In this document: piece after piece, positions 1 through 12,520 of the stretch
Numbering within the stretch: the stretch's first letter is position 1
Layout of the letters: each line of letters opens with the position of its first letter
NCBI GenBank assembly: GCA_013398275.1
Contig: VZSE01005975.1
Coordinates: 262,922 to 326,921 of the forward strand
Direction: 5' to 3'
From: Promerops cafer
Lineage: Eukaryota; Chordata; Aves; Passeriformes; Nectariniidae
Length of the DNA: 64,000 bases
Made by a program: the position numbers and the translations under genes
Notes under the pieces: generated by a model
What the model saw: the letters and a program-made list of their open reading frames with translations, nothing else
The model's database searches: none
What the model was told of the DNA's origin: nothing

Positions 1-2167
1 AGAGCAAAACTAATCAGGAATGAGCAATCTGAAGCAGCCAGACCTCCCAGGCCAGAACTGCTGCCTGCTTGGAGCTCCCTGCAGGCTGTGTCATGCCTGA
101 GTGCCACGGGGCCAGTGCATGCTCAGCAGAGGGGCTCTGTGCCAGAGAAAAGGAGACAAAATTCCCTTTACTCAGCCATAGGATGGCCAAGCAATAGTTA
201 TTTCCAACTCAGAACTCAAAAGACCCCCAGTCCTCGTGATAGTCCCCAAAGCAGGAGATTTAAGGAGAATAACTCAAAAGTTTCTGTCTCTTCCCCAGTA
301 TGAGGTGTGAGAAGTGCAGAAACCACATGTGGGTGTTCCAACCAGGTACATCTGTGTACACAGATTAAAGATTTAGCATTACTGTGATGTCATGACTAAG
401 TCCTAGTCACAGAAGCATAGGACATGTCTTGCTACTGGTGTTCTGCCTTGAAAAGTCTCCAAAAAAAACCAAGCTTGGGATTACTGTCTGCATTATTTCT
501 CTCTACCCTGTCTCACAGAGGCTTGGTTTATGAATGAAAAGCTTGTTAGTTGCCTCTACAGTGCCCTTCCTCTGCCCCTGTTTGACCCTTGAGAGGACAG
601 GTAAAGATAGCTCTTCTCAAACAGGGTAAGCTACAGAACAGGGATTGGCATCTTTTCTCAAAGGCATGGGACTGACATTTACACTGATGATTGCAGAATG
701 CATGGGATTTATGAGACTGTTCTGGAGGTGATGGACCAAAATGAAGAAACTTCCACTCATTCTCCCCAAACTGCCTTTGTTTAGCAGTGCTGCAGGAAAT
801 AAAATGTGATAATATTGATTAATCTTATTGGTATGATTACGTGGGAGCAGGACAGGCTGTGCCTCTCTGCTTCCCCATTTCTCTGCAGTGAAAATCTCCA
901 GTTTGGGCTGGAAAACTCCAAAGCAGTCTTTTTCAGTGTTCCACATAGAATTTTTAGCTCAGAGGCTGAACTTTCCCACTTCTTTCCCTAAAGACAGCTC
1001 GGGTTTCATTTGTGAATCTTCACTTTGGTCTTTCTTCTTGGGGAAAAGATTGTGGTGGTCTCAAGGCTGTGGTGTGTCACGAAGAGTGAAGTCAGGTTAG
1101 GAAGCCCAGCCAGCAGGAAGATCAAGATGGTTTTACCTTTATTGAAGGTAAAACTCAGGCACTTGCCAAGAGTTTCCCTCTGTGAACTTTTGCAGTTTGA
1201 TACTGGAACGTTTTCATGAGCAGCAGGATTTTTCAAAAAAACAAATCAGAAATCCCTTTTCCACTGAGAAACTGCGGAAAATTCATGGAAGATTTTCATC
1301 CAGTCATAATAGGAAAGGACATTACTGGTAAAAAGCACACGGTACATGCAAATATCAGTCCAATTAAATGAGAATGTCACTTTTCAAAGACTCAACAAGA
1401 TGAAGCTGCAGTGCTGAAGACAAGGGTGTTATTCAATGGTTTTGGCTAGAAAAATCTTACCATGTTATTTTTACTAGAAACATAACACAGGAGGTTCAGT
1501 CTCAGCAAGGGTTTAGGAGGAGAGGGGAGAACATAAAGTATTTGCCCAGAATATGTGTTCTGTGTTCTGAACATCAGGAATGGTTAAAATTATTTTCATG
1601 GATATCCATGGATAAAGCCTTAAACCCCATCATTTCTTAGATGCACTTAGATGTGGGGAAAGAATATTGTAATTAGTTTCCAAATAATGTAGTGTTCAAT
1701 AGGGTGGAGAATCATCTTAGTAACTGATTTTAGTCTTTTAAGTATTTCCTCTCTCACGATGAAAACTTTTGATTGTAGCATAACATACTGATCACTAGCA
1801 GTCTTCTTCATCTATTAATGTGTCTTTAAAAATAAAAAGCTAATCTCATTCTCTCCAGAGCTCAGATGTTTTGTCATTTCTTCAGAACCAAGGAATAAAT
1901 TATTGGGATGTTGACTTAGTTGTCTTCTTCTTTTTGTACTGCTGTACAAAACCACAACAAACAAAAGGCCTGTAAATTCTGGTGTAGAGTTACACCAAGA
2001 GTGTTCAGCCATGAATTACTCTCACACTGCACTAGCATGACATGAAGAACCTCTGCAAACAGTCCATGCTGCAAAGCTCACAGTGGAAGAGTTTAACCAG
2101 AACAAACTCCTTTATATAAGGCAGTGCTGACTTGGGAAGAAGGCAACAATGAAAGAAGGCAAGCAGA

Positions 2168-2202
2168 TTTTCTTTTTTTTAATTTTTATTTTTTTTTTTT
2201 TT
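2168..2202. repeat. T-rich low-complexity run
   Basis: An almost pure T stretch interrupted by single C and A bases. It could be a decayed poly-A tail of a minus-strand retroposon, but no retroposon body was recognised next to it. Confidence 0.7.
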
Positions 2203-3022
2203 ATTCATGGCATGTGCTATTTGATTTAATTCTGCACCTGGCACAGAAGAAAGAAAGAAGAAAATAACACACTGCAGGAGTAAAAAAATACTGTGTAATA
2301 CACAGACAAATAAATTGATCAAAATCATCAGTAACTTCTGTTAATAAACCCCTGAAAACTATTGCTTAATGCCAGATTATTCTGAAGCTAAATGAAAGAC
2401 TGTTCACAGCTGCACATACTTCATCTCATAAATGCAGATTAAAGCAGATTCAAAAGCGTTGTTATGAATTATGCATTATTTTTAAAGAATAAAATGAATA
2501 ACATAGTCAGCCTGTAGGAACCTGGAATAGGGAAATTTTCAATTGGCTACACCACTCTCTAAAAGAAGTTTCTTGGAACTGAGAGAAGCTGTGGACATGA
2601 GCAGGTTCAATTCCTGCCAAAGAAGTACAAGGAAGTGAGAGCACATAAAATTTTTGTCAGAGTTTCTCAGGTGGATCTGTGACAGCCCTGCTGTGCTGAC
2701 TGCATCTTCACCCATGTCACATACCAGTCTTTTTTCTATGTAAGAATTTCTGAAGTAGACACCTTTCATAAATTCATCCTGCCAGCCACATCCTGCTTGT
2801 GGTCCTGCATTTGCTGCATCTAGTGGTTCAAAACCACCATGAATATTACAACTGTGGGTGCTCTAAGCATTGTATCTTGGTCTTCCCATTCACACTTACA
2901 AAATATTTGTCATTCATGAAACCCAAAAATTCTTTATCTTCACTGCAGAAAAAATTCCTTTTCTGCTTAGAATAAACCAGGTTTTATTTAAATAAAGACA
3001 ATTGCATTAGGCCTTGCATATA

Positions 3023-3035
3023 TGTGTGTGTGTGT
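3023..3035. repeat. Short TG dinucleotide repeat
   Basis: About six TG units between AT-rich flanks. It is short and probably has little length variation. Confidence 0.7.
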
Positions 3036-3120
3036 AATTTTAAAATACACATAATCTATATCATTTAAGTATAAAATACAATATAGTAACTGTACACTTG
3101 TGTGATTGTGTGCTTTCCAG

Positions 3121-3301
3121 AGAATCATGGAATGGTTTAGGCTGGCAAAGACCTCTGGATGCACTGAGTCCAGCCACTAACCCAGCACTGCCACGTCCAC
3201 CACTAAACCACATCCCCAAGTGCCAGACCTGCTCCTTTTTGGAGCACTCTCAGGAATGGTGACTCAAACACTCCCCTGGGCAGCCTGTTCCCTTTTCCAG
3301 T
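3121..3301 (-). mobile_element. CR1 LINE fragment, 3' end, minus strand
   Basis: The plus strand reads as the reverse complement of an avian CR1 3' region. It opens with the terminal motif (AGAATCATGGAATGGTTTAG), passes through a stretch ending in CCAGCCACTAACCC, then ACCACTAAACCACATCCCCA, and ends at the block containing GGGCAGCCTGTTCCC. The copy is strongly 5'-truncated, as is normal for CR1, and carries no coding part. It is about 180 bp long and moderately diverged from the consensus as I remember it. Confidence 0.9.
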
Positions 3302-4913
3302 GAATATATGTTTATATATATACATACTTGTGTGTTTAGGTACCTTTACCTCTGTATGTTTACACGAAACATACATATAATCCATACAGTGGCTGGCAAA
3401 TTTAGGATAAGAATTAACCCTTGTGAGGATCTCCTGCCGTCACATTCACACAATAAAACAGTTCAACTGCTGTGAACAATTATTCCTGACATAAAATTCT
3501 GTTTAGAAATAGTTTCCACTGCTTTTAAGATGGAAATCTACATGCCTGTAGTCCAGAGAATGGACAGCCCATCCCTGTGGCAAGAGCAGCTATGCCACAC
3601 AATGCTGCAGATATCTGAAAAAGGACCAATTGCACAGTTTTGCTCCAAAAGAGGGTACTCCTTTCCCCTTAAAGCCATTACTTTGTGAAAAAATACATCC
3701 TGAGGTAACCCCACTAAGATTCTGCACCAACATGCAACACACCCCACGCACTGCTGTGATTTAGGGGACAAAAAAAATTCCAATTTTTCTCTGCTGTCAT
3801 TGTGTGTTAGTGATTATGTCGGCAGACCTTTCCTGTGAACTCTGAAATTGATGGTTCATTGCATAACTCGCCAGAGAATACAATAATTGCATAGTTCTGT
3901 TCAATTATTGTCTGGAACTTGTACATCCAACACACCAAGGAGAAAGGTTCACTGTCTGAGTACCTAGAAGGGCCAAGTCCTGGAGCAGGGCTCAGAAAAG
4001 ACACCTTTCCTAGACCTCTGTGAAGGACATTTAATCTTATCACTCCTTCCTTTCTAAGATAAAGGGGTTTTCATGGACACAAGAGTTGTGCTGAGTGGAG
4101 TGATAGCCCAGCCATGTGTCACGCACCTGGCACAGCATTTGCAGCTCTCAGGGCCAAATATGATGAGTTTTGAGAGGATAAAATGTCATAAATTCAGGGA
4201 GAGAGTTGGTGGAGGTCGGAGTCCAGCAGGGCATGTCAATGTAAACTAATGAAACATGAACAGAGCTTGAAAAAGTGGAAAATAAATTGTTGAGTACTTC
4301 GGGGTTTGTTTTTTTCAGATCTCTCTGCTTCTTCTTCCACCCATTTTTTACCCTTTTAATATGCCAACACTTCAGTGAATATTTATTTCTGGGGAATAAT
4401 GAATAAAGACTTTAGGATATGACTCTTCAAAATAAAGTCATCTTTTTATTTAAATACAAAAAAATCAGATTCAGAAATCACTGGTTTATAGCTACAACAA
4501 TATATATTTTTCATCTATAAAAGAATATTTTTCATGTATACAAAGAAGAAGCTTTCCCTTAATTTTTTTTAGTTTCAATTTAACTACTAATGTTTGGTTC
4601 TTTTTTTCAGCCTTCTCTTCCTTTCTGAAGGAAACCACATGTTATTTAACAATCTCAGTAATAAATCATTAGTCAGTGGACCCTGCTCCTTCACCCTCAA
4701 CAAGTCAGAAGGTTAAAAAATTCTGCAGTCATGATCTTCTTCTGTAATTGAGCTCTCCTTGAACTCTCATGAAATCAATATGACAATTTGCCTGTGATAT
4801 CCAAATTTATTTTAGCAATTTTGACCAGGGCAGATCTTTTTCTGATATTATTCTCCTGAAAACTCTAGAGAAATATTTAATTAAAAATTACAATGTAGTA
4901 ATTCGAAACTTTT
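3302..4913. other. Unique non-coding stretch
   Basis: Nothing recognisable. Reading frames are short and without protein character. The right part, from about 4290, is very AT-rich with several T and A runs. Confidence 0.6.
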
Positions 4914-5009
4914 GATAATGATAATGATAATGATAATGATGATAATATTATTATTAATAATAATAATAATGGCAGTAGTAATAATATTAATAGTAAAAGT
5001 AACAATAAC
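4914..5009. repeat. GATAAT/TAA microsatellite block, imperfect
   Basis: It begins with GATAAT repeats, switches to TTA and then TAA triplets, and decays into ATAATATTAATAG-type sequence. The change of phase and strand sense inside one block points to an old, compound microsatellite and not a fresh expansion. Confidence 0.85.
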
Positions 5010-5425
5010 ACTAATGTTATCACCCTTTTCAGTGGCATCATTTTAGCATCATCTGTAGTGCTGTTTGGACACTTTCAATCATCATAGGGAAGAACATAAT
5101 CCCTGGCTGTTTTGAGAGCATTTGTGTTTGTTTATTGTCATCTGCTGCCATCTGATTTTTTTCATTCACTTATAAAAAGCAGTTCCCAGGAGTGCTTGGA
5201 CAAACAGTCATTAATTTGTTCTGCTTTGAGAACTTTTACCCTTAAGTATTTTTGCTAGATAAGACTGTTATTTTTCCTCAAGTTCAGTCTTGAGCAGGAT
5301 ACCTCAAGGATCTGCAGTACCCACAAGTTCACTCAGGAGGTCCAGGCAACAGGAATTTTCTGAGAACTTGTCCACTCTTCATTTTGACAGCAGCAAGAAT
5401 TATTTCTTTACCACATTCAGGTTTT

Positions 5426-5551
5426 TTTAAAGCCTTGCCTGGCCTGGTTCAAGACCAGGGCTTGAAGAGACCTGGTCTGGTGGAAGGTATTGGACAAGAT
5501 GGAATTTCAGGTCTCTGCCCACCCAAACCATTCCGTGACTCTGTGATTTTT
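5426..5551 (+). mobile_element. CR1 LINE fragment, 3' end, plus strand
   Basis: The stretch follows the last 130 or so bases of avian CR1: a GGCCTGGTTCAAG-like segment, ACCTGGTCTGGTGGAAGGT, then AATTTCAGGTCTCTGCC (normally AGGTC..TTCCAACC) and the terminal CCAAACCATTCCGTGACTCT. It lies in the opposite orientation to the copy about 2 kb to the left, so the two are separate insertions. A 140-codon reading frame crosses it, but that is incidental. Confidence 0.85.
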
Positions 5552-7965
5552 AACCAACTAACTAAACGTAGAATTCAACAGAAAAAAATGTTTTTTTTTA
5601 TTGAAGTCTTTTTGCCTGCTGATGCAAAAGCTGTCCCCTGCCACCTACTCACCCCAGACTCCTCCTTGCTCCACAAACTTTCCCACTGGCTGCCTCTAGG
5701 GACAAGGTGTTCAGAACTCAGGTTTTTAAGAACTTGGCTTCTAAAGGCCAAGGCAGCCTTAAAAAAATGCAACCCAGGACTCCTGGAGCAAATGTTCATG
5801 AAATAGCTATTTAAGCCCTTTATTCAATGTCTGGAGGAAGTCTGCTTTTTTTTTTTCTTTTTCAGAGGCAAATGTTTTCCATCAAAAATGAACTTGCTAC
5901 CTTCTTCCCTAAATGTTCCTAAAGCAAAGCCTAATGTTACCAAATGTTCCTAAAGAAACCAAAGCCTCTGCTTTAGGAAATTGCCAATAATAGAGAAAAC
6001 ATTTAAGCATCTGTTTAACTGCCACTAAAATCAGTGGAAAATAGAGACAGGTCTTCATAAGTCACACCCACAGTGACTCTCAATACTGTCAAGCCCCTAT
6101 CCTAGGGCTCCTCTTTGTTCAAAAACTAATTAATATTTGCCAGACCCAAATGCCCCCAGGCCTCTTTGCCTCAGGCCTGCTCAAATCACTCCAGCTTTCT
6201 ATTTCCCACCTCTTTGCTTATCTCTCTCTTGAATTTGGGTTGGGTGAGGCATCATCAGTCTTTGTCATGCAGGAAAACACATTTAATCCTTTCCCACCAT
6301 GACCAAAGTCTCAAAACTGGTGATGGGTTCATCTAATCAGGGCCAGATTTTGCCAACTCAGCATAGATCCAGATTACCAGATATGAACTGAAGATTTATA
6401 ATAGTGGTAATATGACCACTCTCTTTTAGTACTTGAACTTCACAGCTCTATTTAAGCTGTTCCTGAATCCTACAGTGACTCCAGGACTTAAGATATAGGA
6501 TTTCTGAGTTCATATTTTTCAATTACCATCCTCAAATGTAAGTTCAGAACTGGCACTGCTCATCAAGTGGTGCTGTGATTCTTTTTGGCCCATTTCTCTA
6601 TCAAAACAAAGTTATGGTGAGACCTCTTTAGTTAAGATGCTTGTTTTATTAAAAAAAACCCACGTGCAATTTACAATTACTTGTCTATTTTAGTGCTGAG
6701 ATATTGAGATTTAGACAGACAATTCCCTAAGTCTACTTAGATCATAATTTTTCCCCAAATCTCTTGCTTTATTTTATTACAGAAACTTCCCTCCCCCCCT
6801 TTTTTATGGAATAAAAAAAATTATTTTTTCCTGTCTATATCTAGCAATCTGATAGAGTTTTAAAAATAGTTCTTGGCATTTATCAGGCACCAAAGGTAAA
6901 TATGCATGATTCTATCAGCTTTAACCTTATTATCTGTTATGGTTACCACAGGCCAAGAACCACATTGTTGTTGTTCAACTTCACCTACTTCAGTTACAAC
7001 CTCATTTACCTCAGAAGCTCTGCACCTGTCTGTCTACTCTTTCTTCAACAAAGTAAGTGGGAAGATAGCCAGACACCTAAATTACATAAAAATCTCTACA
7101 GTTCTTCCATTAAAGAAAAAAAGAAAAAAAAATTTCAATTTTCACATGTCACTTCGAATGTCTGAACAGAAAAAAATTGTGATTACTTATTTAGGTGGTA
7201 GAAAGAACTGAGGACTTGTATCAATTCTTTTTTCTGCCAATTTTACAAGCACATTATCTAATTTCTCATTTCTTCCCAATGGAATGCTTCATTACCATGC
7301 AATAATTTATTATATTCAATACATTATAGAGCTAATAAGAGCAGGCACTATTATTTTTATCATGCTGCTTTATTTTTCTTCTGTGAAAGAGAACAGTTTC
7401 AAATGTTGGTCTGATCTACCTATTATATTGATTGGAATATTTTCAAGATTGCAATTGAATTTAAAAAGGAATAGCAGATCTTTTGAAATGAAAGCCAGCC
7501 TGAAGAAGGCTCAATTCAAAAGGCAGAGCATTAATTTCAAGGTCAAAGAAGAGGAAGGTAACCTATTATTTTTGGATAAAATGGCAACAGACATGAAAAA
7601 ATTTCTTTCCTGCTTCACATGAAGATAGAAAACCCTGAAAATCCTAACAAGCTTCTGTCTTTGTCAAGTTTTAACTCAGATCTCAGATTTTTGAGCATCT
7701 GTCAGCTGAAACTCCAAACCCTGCCCTGCCTACTCAAATTATGGACTTGAGACTTACATGAAGCAGCCACACTGTGCTTCCTTTTCAGCCTCAAGGAAAC
7801 AGAGGTAGCAAAAGATGTTCATAATAATTTTGTACTTCTGAATAGGAGTAATTTAAACTCGACCTTATTTCCCCAGACTCTAGAGCAATAGGTACTTGGA
7901 CGCCCTCTGAATTTTTGAAACATTATGTCTGTATTAAATATGAAGTGGGTTGGGGCTGTTTGCCT
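5552..7965. other. Unique AT-rich stretch
   Basis: No gene or transposon recognised. It contains a small imperfect direct repeat at 5911-5970. Reading frames of up to about 112 codons between 6902 and 7622 are rich in Lys, Ile, Phe and Ser, as expected of chance frames in AT-rich DNA. Confidence 0.55.
5911..5979. repeat. Imperfect 31-bp direct repeat with inverted third copy of its core
   Basis: AAATGTTCCTAAAG occurs at 5911-5924 and again at 5942-5955, each followed by related A/C-rich sequence containing AAAGCCT. The core TTCCTAAAG then recurs in reverse complement, CTTTAGGAA, at 5971-5979, giving a perfect 9-bp inverted repeat with a 15-base spacer. Confidence 0.75.
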
Positions 7966-8091
7966 TTGGGGGTTTTTGGTTTGGTTTTTTGGTTGTTTTT
8001 TTTTTTTTTAATGGTTTGTTTTTTGTTTTTTTGTTTTTTTTTTTTTTGGTTTGCTTTTTGTAGTTGCATGTTTGGTTGTTTTGTTTTGTTT
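7966..8091. repeat. T/G-rich low-complexity tract
   Basis: More than 120 bases made almost only of T runs broken by G or GG. One strand is nearly purine-free apart from G. It creates long Phe/Leu/Cys/Trp reading frames that should not be read as proteins. Similar tracts recur at 12521, 33889, 37914, 42660 and 59558. Confidence 0.9.
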
Positions 8092-8698
8092 CTTAGCTTT
8101 TTCCCCTAAAGAAAATAATGTTTTAGAGAGAGGAGTCTTGTGTCTTCTGTCTTCAGTATTTGCTGTCTTTCCAGGTGAAGGAAACAGCTTTTCCCTCCTA
8201 CTCATCCCAACATCTGGTGGAAACTGAGACCCAAACTTTGGACCTCAGTGCTTTTACCTTTCTTCAGGGCTTGAGAATTATTGTTTTGGAGGATTACGTT
8301 AGATGACTCAAAAGGTTTTTTTTTCAGTCCCTCTGCTCCTGTATAAAAGCAACCCTCTAAAGTTAGCAAAAAGAATAGCTGTCCTGTGCAAATCAAATAA
8401 TCTAAAGTAGATTCATCAGTTTCTTCCCTGGATCCCAGTTTCCTGCACTGCCCTGCTGTCCAGCTCCTTGACTGACAAGATTGCAGCTTAATTCAGGAGT
8501 GGGAGGCAACTGGCTAAATTGGCAGGATTTCAAATGCCTTCCTGAGGTCCCAGTCCCCAGCTCTTGTCCTGTGCTCATGTGTGTCTGCAGGAAGGTTATC
8601 ACAGCTGGGGCAGATGGAGATTTATACAACCCACGCTTTTCCTCTGGGAGAGTTCCTGAAAAAATGGAAAAACAAGAACAAGCAATTCTGCTTCTATT
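8092..8698. other. Unique non-coding stretch left of poly-A
   Basis: No repeat family or gene recognised. It ends in the A13-T6-A45 run. No AATAAA signal lies just upstream of that run, so evidence for a processed retrocopy is lacking. Confidence 0.5.
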
Positions 8699-8711
8699 AA
8701 AAAAAAAAAAA

Positions 8712-8762
<51 letters not shown>
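8699..8762. repeat. Interrupted poly-A run (A13 T6 A45)
   Basis: Thirteen A, six T, then 45 A. This is the longest homopolymer in the window. It may be a retroposon tail or a simple expansion, and homopolymer length in an assembly is unreliable. Confidence 0.9.
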
Positions 8763-8765
<3 letters not shown>

Positions 8766-9312
8766 TAAAAAAGCAGGGCTGTAACATTTCTTCTGCTCCG
8801 AGGGAATCTGAGGAGCAGCAAGCTCGAGAATCTTATATGTCATGCACCCCCTCACCTGCTCTCTCTCCTATTTCAACAGCTGTTTGCAGTCATTGTAAGA
8901 GCATAATTATTACTTTAGGGATTTTGAGCCTGTGTGAAGAACTTCTGCCTTAAGTATTCAAGGTATAAATTCAGGTATAAGACAAGCAGATTGCCTCAGC
9001 AAAATGAAAATTGTGAGGGGGCAAAAAATCCCACAGCACAATGCAGCAGTCCAGTTCAGGGGCTGAGGGAATTCTGCTCATCTGAATTATTAATCTTTAA
9101 AAGTACTCCGACTCTCTGAGCTGAACTGTCTGTCCTCCCATGTGCCTGAACTTTGCATCCAGTTAAACATCTACACAATATCCTAAATAATTAGGATATG
9201 AGATTTGTATTCCTGAACCTATGCAGGTAACACTGAACCCAAGAGGAAGCCTTTTATAACACTGTTCAACTCTGTAGAAGTCCTGAGGAAAAACATCAGA
9301 AAAAATAAAAGT
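8763..9312. other. Unique non-coding stretch between simple repeats
   Basis: Nothing recognised. It becomes A-rich towards the AAGGA array at its right end. Confidence 0.5.
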
Positions 9313-9410
9313 AAAGGAAAAAGGAAAGGAAAGGAAAGGAAAGGAAAGGAAAGGAAAGGAAAGGAAAGGAAAGGAAAGGAAAGGAAAGGAAAGGAAAGGA
9401 AAGGAAAGGA
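9313..9410. repeat. AAGGA pentanucleotide microsatellite
   Basis: From 9321 to 9410 there are 18 uninterrupted AAGGA units, preceded by a slightly imperfect start. The plus strand is pure purine, so the tract is a polypurine/polypyrimidine mirror sequence. The purity suggests recent expansion and likely length polymorphism. On the minus strand it gives artefactual repeats of Phe-Pro-Phe-Leu-Ser. Confidence 0.97.
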
Positions 9411-9450
9411 ACAAGAACAATCACCCCCTTCAAACCCACGAAAACCAAAA

Positions 9451-9470
9451 ACCAACCAACCAACCAACCA
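9451..9470. repeat. ACCA tetranucleotide repeat
   Basis: Five ACCA units within an A/C-rich stretch (9421-9480), a short distance to the right of the AAGGA array. Together they form a compound simple-sequence block. Confidence 0.9.
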
Positions 9471-9472
9471 AA

Positions 9473-12400
9473 CCCTTCCAATAAAGCGAAGAACAAAAAT
9501 TCCAAACTAAAACCAGGACCAAGCATCTTCAAGTAGGTACAATGATAATTCTGGGCTTTATTTTGTCTGTATAACAAAGTAAAGTCTGTGTTTCAGAGAG
9601 GAAAACCCTTCATAACCAGTCATCGAATTATAGTTAAACAGAATAGGTAGGGGACATACTAATATTCTAAAATTCAAAGCCTGGCTCAGTGTGGCTAAAG
9701 GACAGCTCATGGACACAGGAAATAACTCAGGTCAAGACTGCAGTTTCAAATCTGGGGATAGCCTTGTGCTCTCACAAGTTTGTTGAATTTTTCTAAATGT
9801 ACTAACTAGCTGGTCTAATGGAATATACTACCTCACAAATTTTGTTCTGCCTCATATTCTTGCAGCGTCAGGGCCTCTATAGTTGTACTACTAAATAAAT
9901 GTTATTTGAACCAATTGTTTCACTTGTGCTCAAGGGAGACCTCCATCTTTCCTCTCAAAAGAAGTGGAAAGAGGTTTGTGCAAACTGACAATGCAAACAC
10001 ACCTCTGTTTGAGAGTAATAAGCAAATTCTTCTGTCTTGATTTCTTCTTTTTTTTATCTCCAAATACTGTCTGTGGCTGCAGTAAAGGGACATGACAAAT
10101 CCTCAGTGAGAGACTCCTGAAATTCTGCTGTTTCTGTCTAAGCAGAACCATCAGTGCTGAGATGAGGGAGAAGAGTGCCTTGGATCACTGATGCTGTTGT
10201 TAGATTTGCCAGTCTTCCATGGTGTAGATACAGACCAATATGAAAAAATATATCAGCCTACCCAATCTGGCCAATGAAATACTGATGCTAGAGCAGTACT
10301 ACAAAAATTACAGGAAAACCACAATGAATGCAGATTCTCCGTGATGAAGACTCCACAGTTTTTACATTATTTAACTAAGAGCAAGCTGGGATGAAGGCAG
10401 AAGAAATGGTACAGATAAACAGAGCAGAAGGCACTCAGCTGTCTCCCTGTCACAGCTGAGCTCACAGGCTCAGGAGAAGTGGCAGGAGCAGCAGGTGTCC
10501 CTGAAATCCTCCTGGCACTTTGCCACTGTCACATGTTGGCCGGATCATGCTGTGTGAATCAACAAAACCCCTCTCCAGCAAAAGTTGTTCCAGCAAAAAA
10601 ACCTGCACCAGCCACAAAGGGCTCCCTTAGGAGGCTTGGAGCACTTGATCTCAGGCACAGGGGAGATAACTGCAGAATTCCCAGTGATTCCATGAGCTTG
10701 GAACCAGCTCCATGAGCTGTGGGAACGAAGCGCGCGGAAGAAATGTCACCCAGCGTCCGGCCTGGGAATCAACTCTCCCAGGCACTGTGGCTGTCACTGA
10801 CCTCCACGGGGGCAAACAGCAAACTCAGTGCTCATGCATCTGCTTTCAGTTGATCTGTTTTCAGTCCAGTCCTTTCTCTTGAGGGCGAAGCTCTCTGTGA
10901 AATAAGAAAGGCAAAGCACCAGGGAGATGCACGCAGGAGAAGGGGATTTCTGCAGGAATCACGCCTATGAAAAGTTGTGCTCATGCAACTGTGTGGGGGA
11001 AAAAAAAAAAGTAAAAATGTTCATTCTGATACTAGAGGGGAAAGCAGACAACTGGAATGGGTCTCAGCTGTGAGTTTGCAAGTTGCCCATGAAGAAATGT
11101 GACAGAGAACTTTGCCTGCCTGCTTCTTCTCCCTATCTGTGCAATCAGATCACATCTGAATATGATCATGTATATTTACCTTTGGTACCTGATGAATGCC
11201 AAGAACAATTATTTTTAAAACCCCATAGGATTGTTAAAGATAGTCAAGACAAATTATCTTCTTTATTCCATGAAAAAAGAAAAAAAAAAAGTTTTTGTAG
11301 TGAAATAAATCAGGAGATTTTGAGATAAATCATGATCGAAGGGAATTGTCTGTCTAAATTTCAATATTGCTGGAAGCAGAAACCTGCAAAGAAGAGGGGC
11401 TTCATGCAAAGAGAAAATCACTTGGGAAAAGCCAGGACCTAAATAATAGGAATACAGACTCTGCTGCCTGGGACACAGTTTCTTATGTTGACATATCAAG
11501 ATCAGGCTGACTTCTACATCTGCCTGGTAGATCTATGTGCAAACTGAAGTTTGTAGCTCATTGGAATCCATTTTTTTTTTGCCATTTTTTTTTGCGTGCT
11601 TTACTCTAAATCCTTTCCTAATAGAGTGGGGCAATTATATTTACATATAAAGAAAAATTGTTATATACAATAATATAATGCTAGGTCTCAGAAAAAAAAG
11701 TGTGGTTTTTGATAGAGGGAGAGCTCTGTACGTGATTTAAAAGTGTCAGTGAAAAAATTCTGTTTATTTTGAAACACGTCATGTTGTTATTACTGTGTAT
11801 ATTTATTTTGTATATAATGATTCTCAGAAAGCACCCTGTAGTTTATTACCTTGTAACATACAATGTTTACAGCAGTTTACAGGCAGATATTAAAAAAGAT
11901 TCTTCGGACTGTTTCATAACTCAAATTCTGAGTGAAGAATTGAAGATTTTAATCAATGTCTTTCATTCCATTTCACCAGGAATCTCAGCCAGAGGTTCTA
12001 AAATAATCACTGTTTCCCTGCATAAATGTCTGTATATAGAAAGGGCCCTCTACCCCTACTAAGTAATAATTCAGTCTAATCAGTTTTATTGACCTCTTTC
12101 TAGCTGTTTATTCCCTTAGTTCAGTCGTTGAGCCTCCCTTATAGAAATCATATTGAGTTGCTTTTGAAACAAGTGTCATGTCATAACAAGAATATCACTT
12201 ACTTCAATCACAACAAATGAGAAAGAGGACAGAAAATTTCTAAACACAAAAAGTTTCCTTTCATGTATATTGCCAGCAATGTATTTCCAAAACCAGACAT
12301 TAGGTTGTTTTAAAATTTAATATTTAGAAAATATCTCTGAAGTGAATTCTGGCTTTTCTAGAATCATGCACTGGACCAGTTCTGCTCTCAATTGGATTTC

Positions 12401-12520
12401 AGAAGTCAATGTCATTGCAGCATTGTAAAGCTGGGATAGGATCTGGTGTGGGTCTTCTTGCTCCTTGTGACTGGTATATTGTATTACATATATATTTTTT
12501 AATTTCCATCTTCCTTCTTT
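9473..12520. other. Unique stretch with a small CpG cluster
   Basis: No gene or transposon recognised. At 10727-10765 several CpGs occur together (GCGCGCGG, GCGTCCGG), while CpG is rare elsewhere. The surrounding 10440-10840 is GC-richer than its neighbours but shows no convincing exon. Poly-T runs lie at about 11570-11594. Confidence 0.55.

Larger units (their letters stand above)
1..3120. other. Unique AT-rich non-coding stretch
   Basis: No gene, RNA gene or interspersed repeat was recognised here. The reading frames are all short (at most about 110 codons), overlap on both strands and show no recognisable protein. The only simple sequence is a T-rich run at 2168-2202 and a short TG run at 3023-3035. 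Intergenic or intronic DNA is the best reading. Confidence 0.6.

Noticed and set aside
5384..5806. 140-codon plus-strand frame
   Set aside because: Part of it is CR1 3' sequence and the rest has no protein character.
7915..8109. Hydrophobic Phe/Trp/Cys-rich peptide resembling a membrane protein
   Set aside because: It is a translation of the T/G tract.
9163..9577. Protein frames with repeated Phe-Pro-Phe-Leu-Ser
   Set aside because: They are translations of the AAGGA microsatellite in the minus strand and exist in all three frames.
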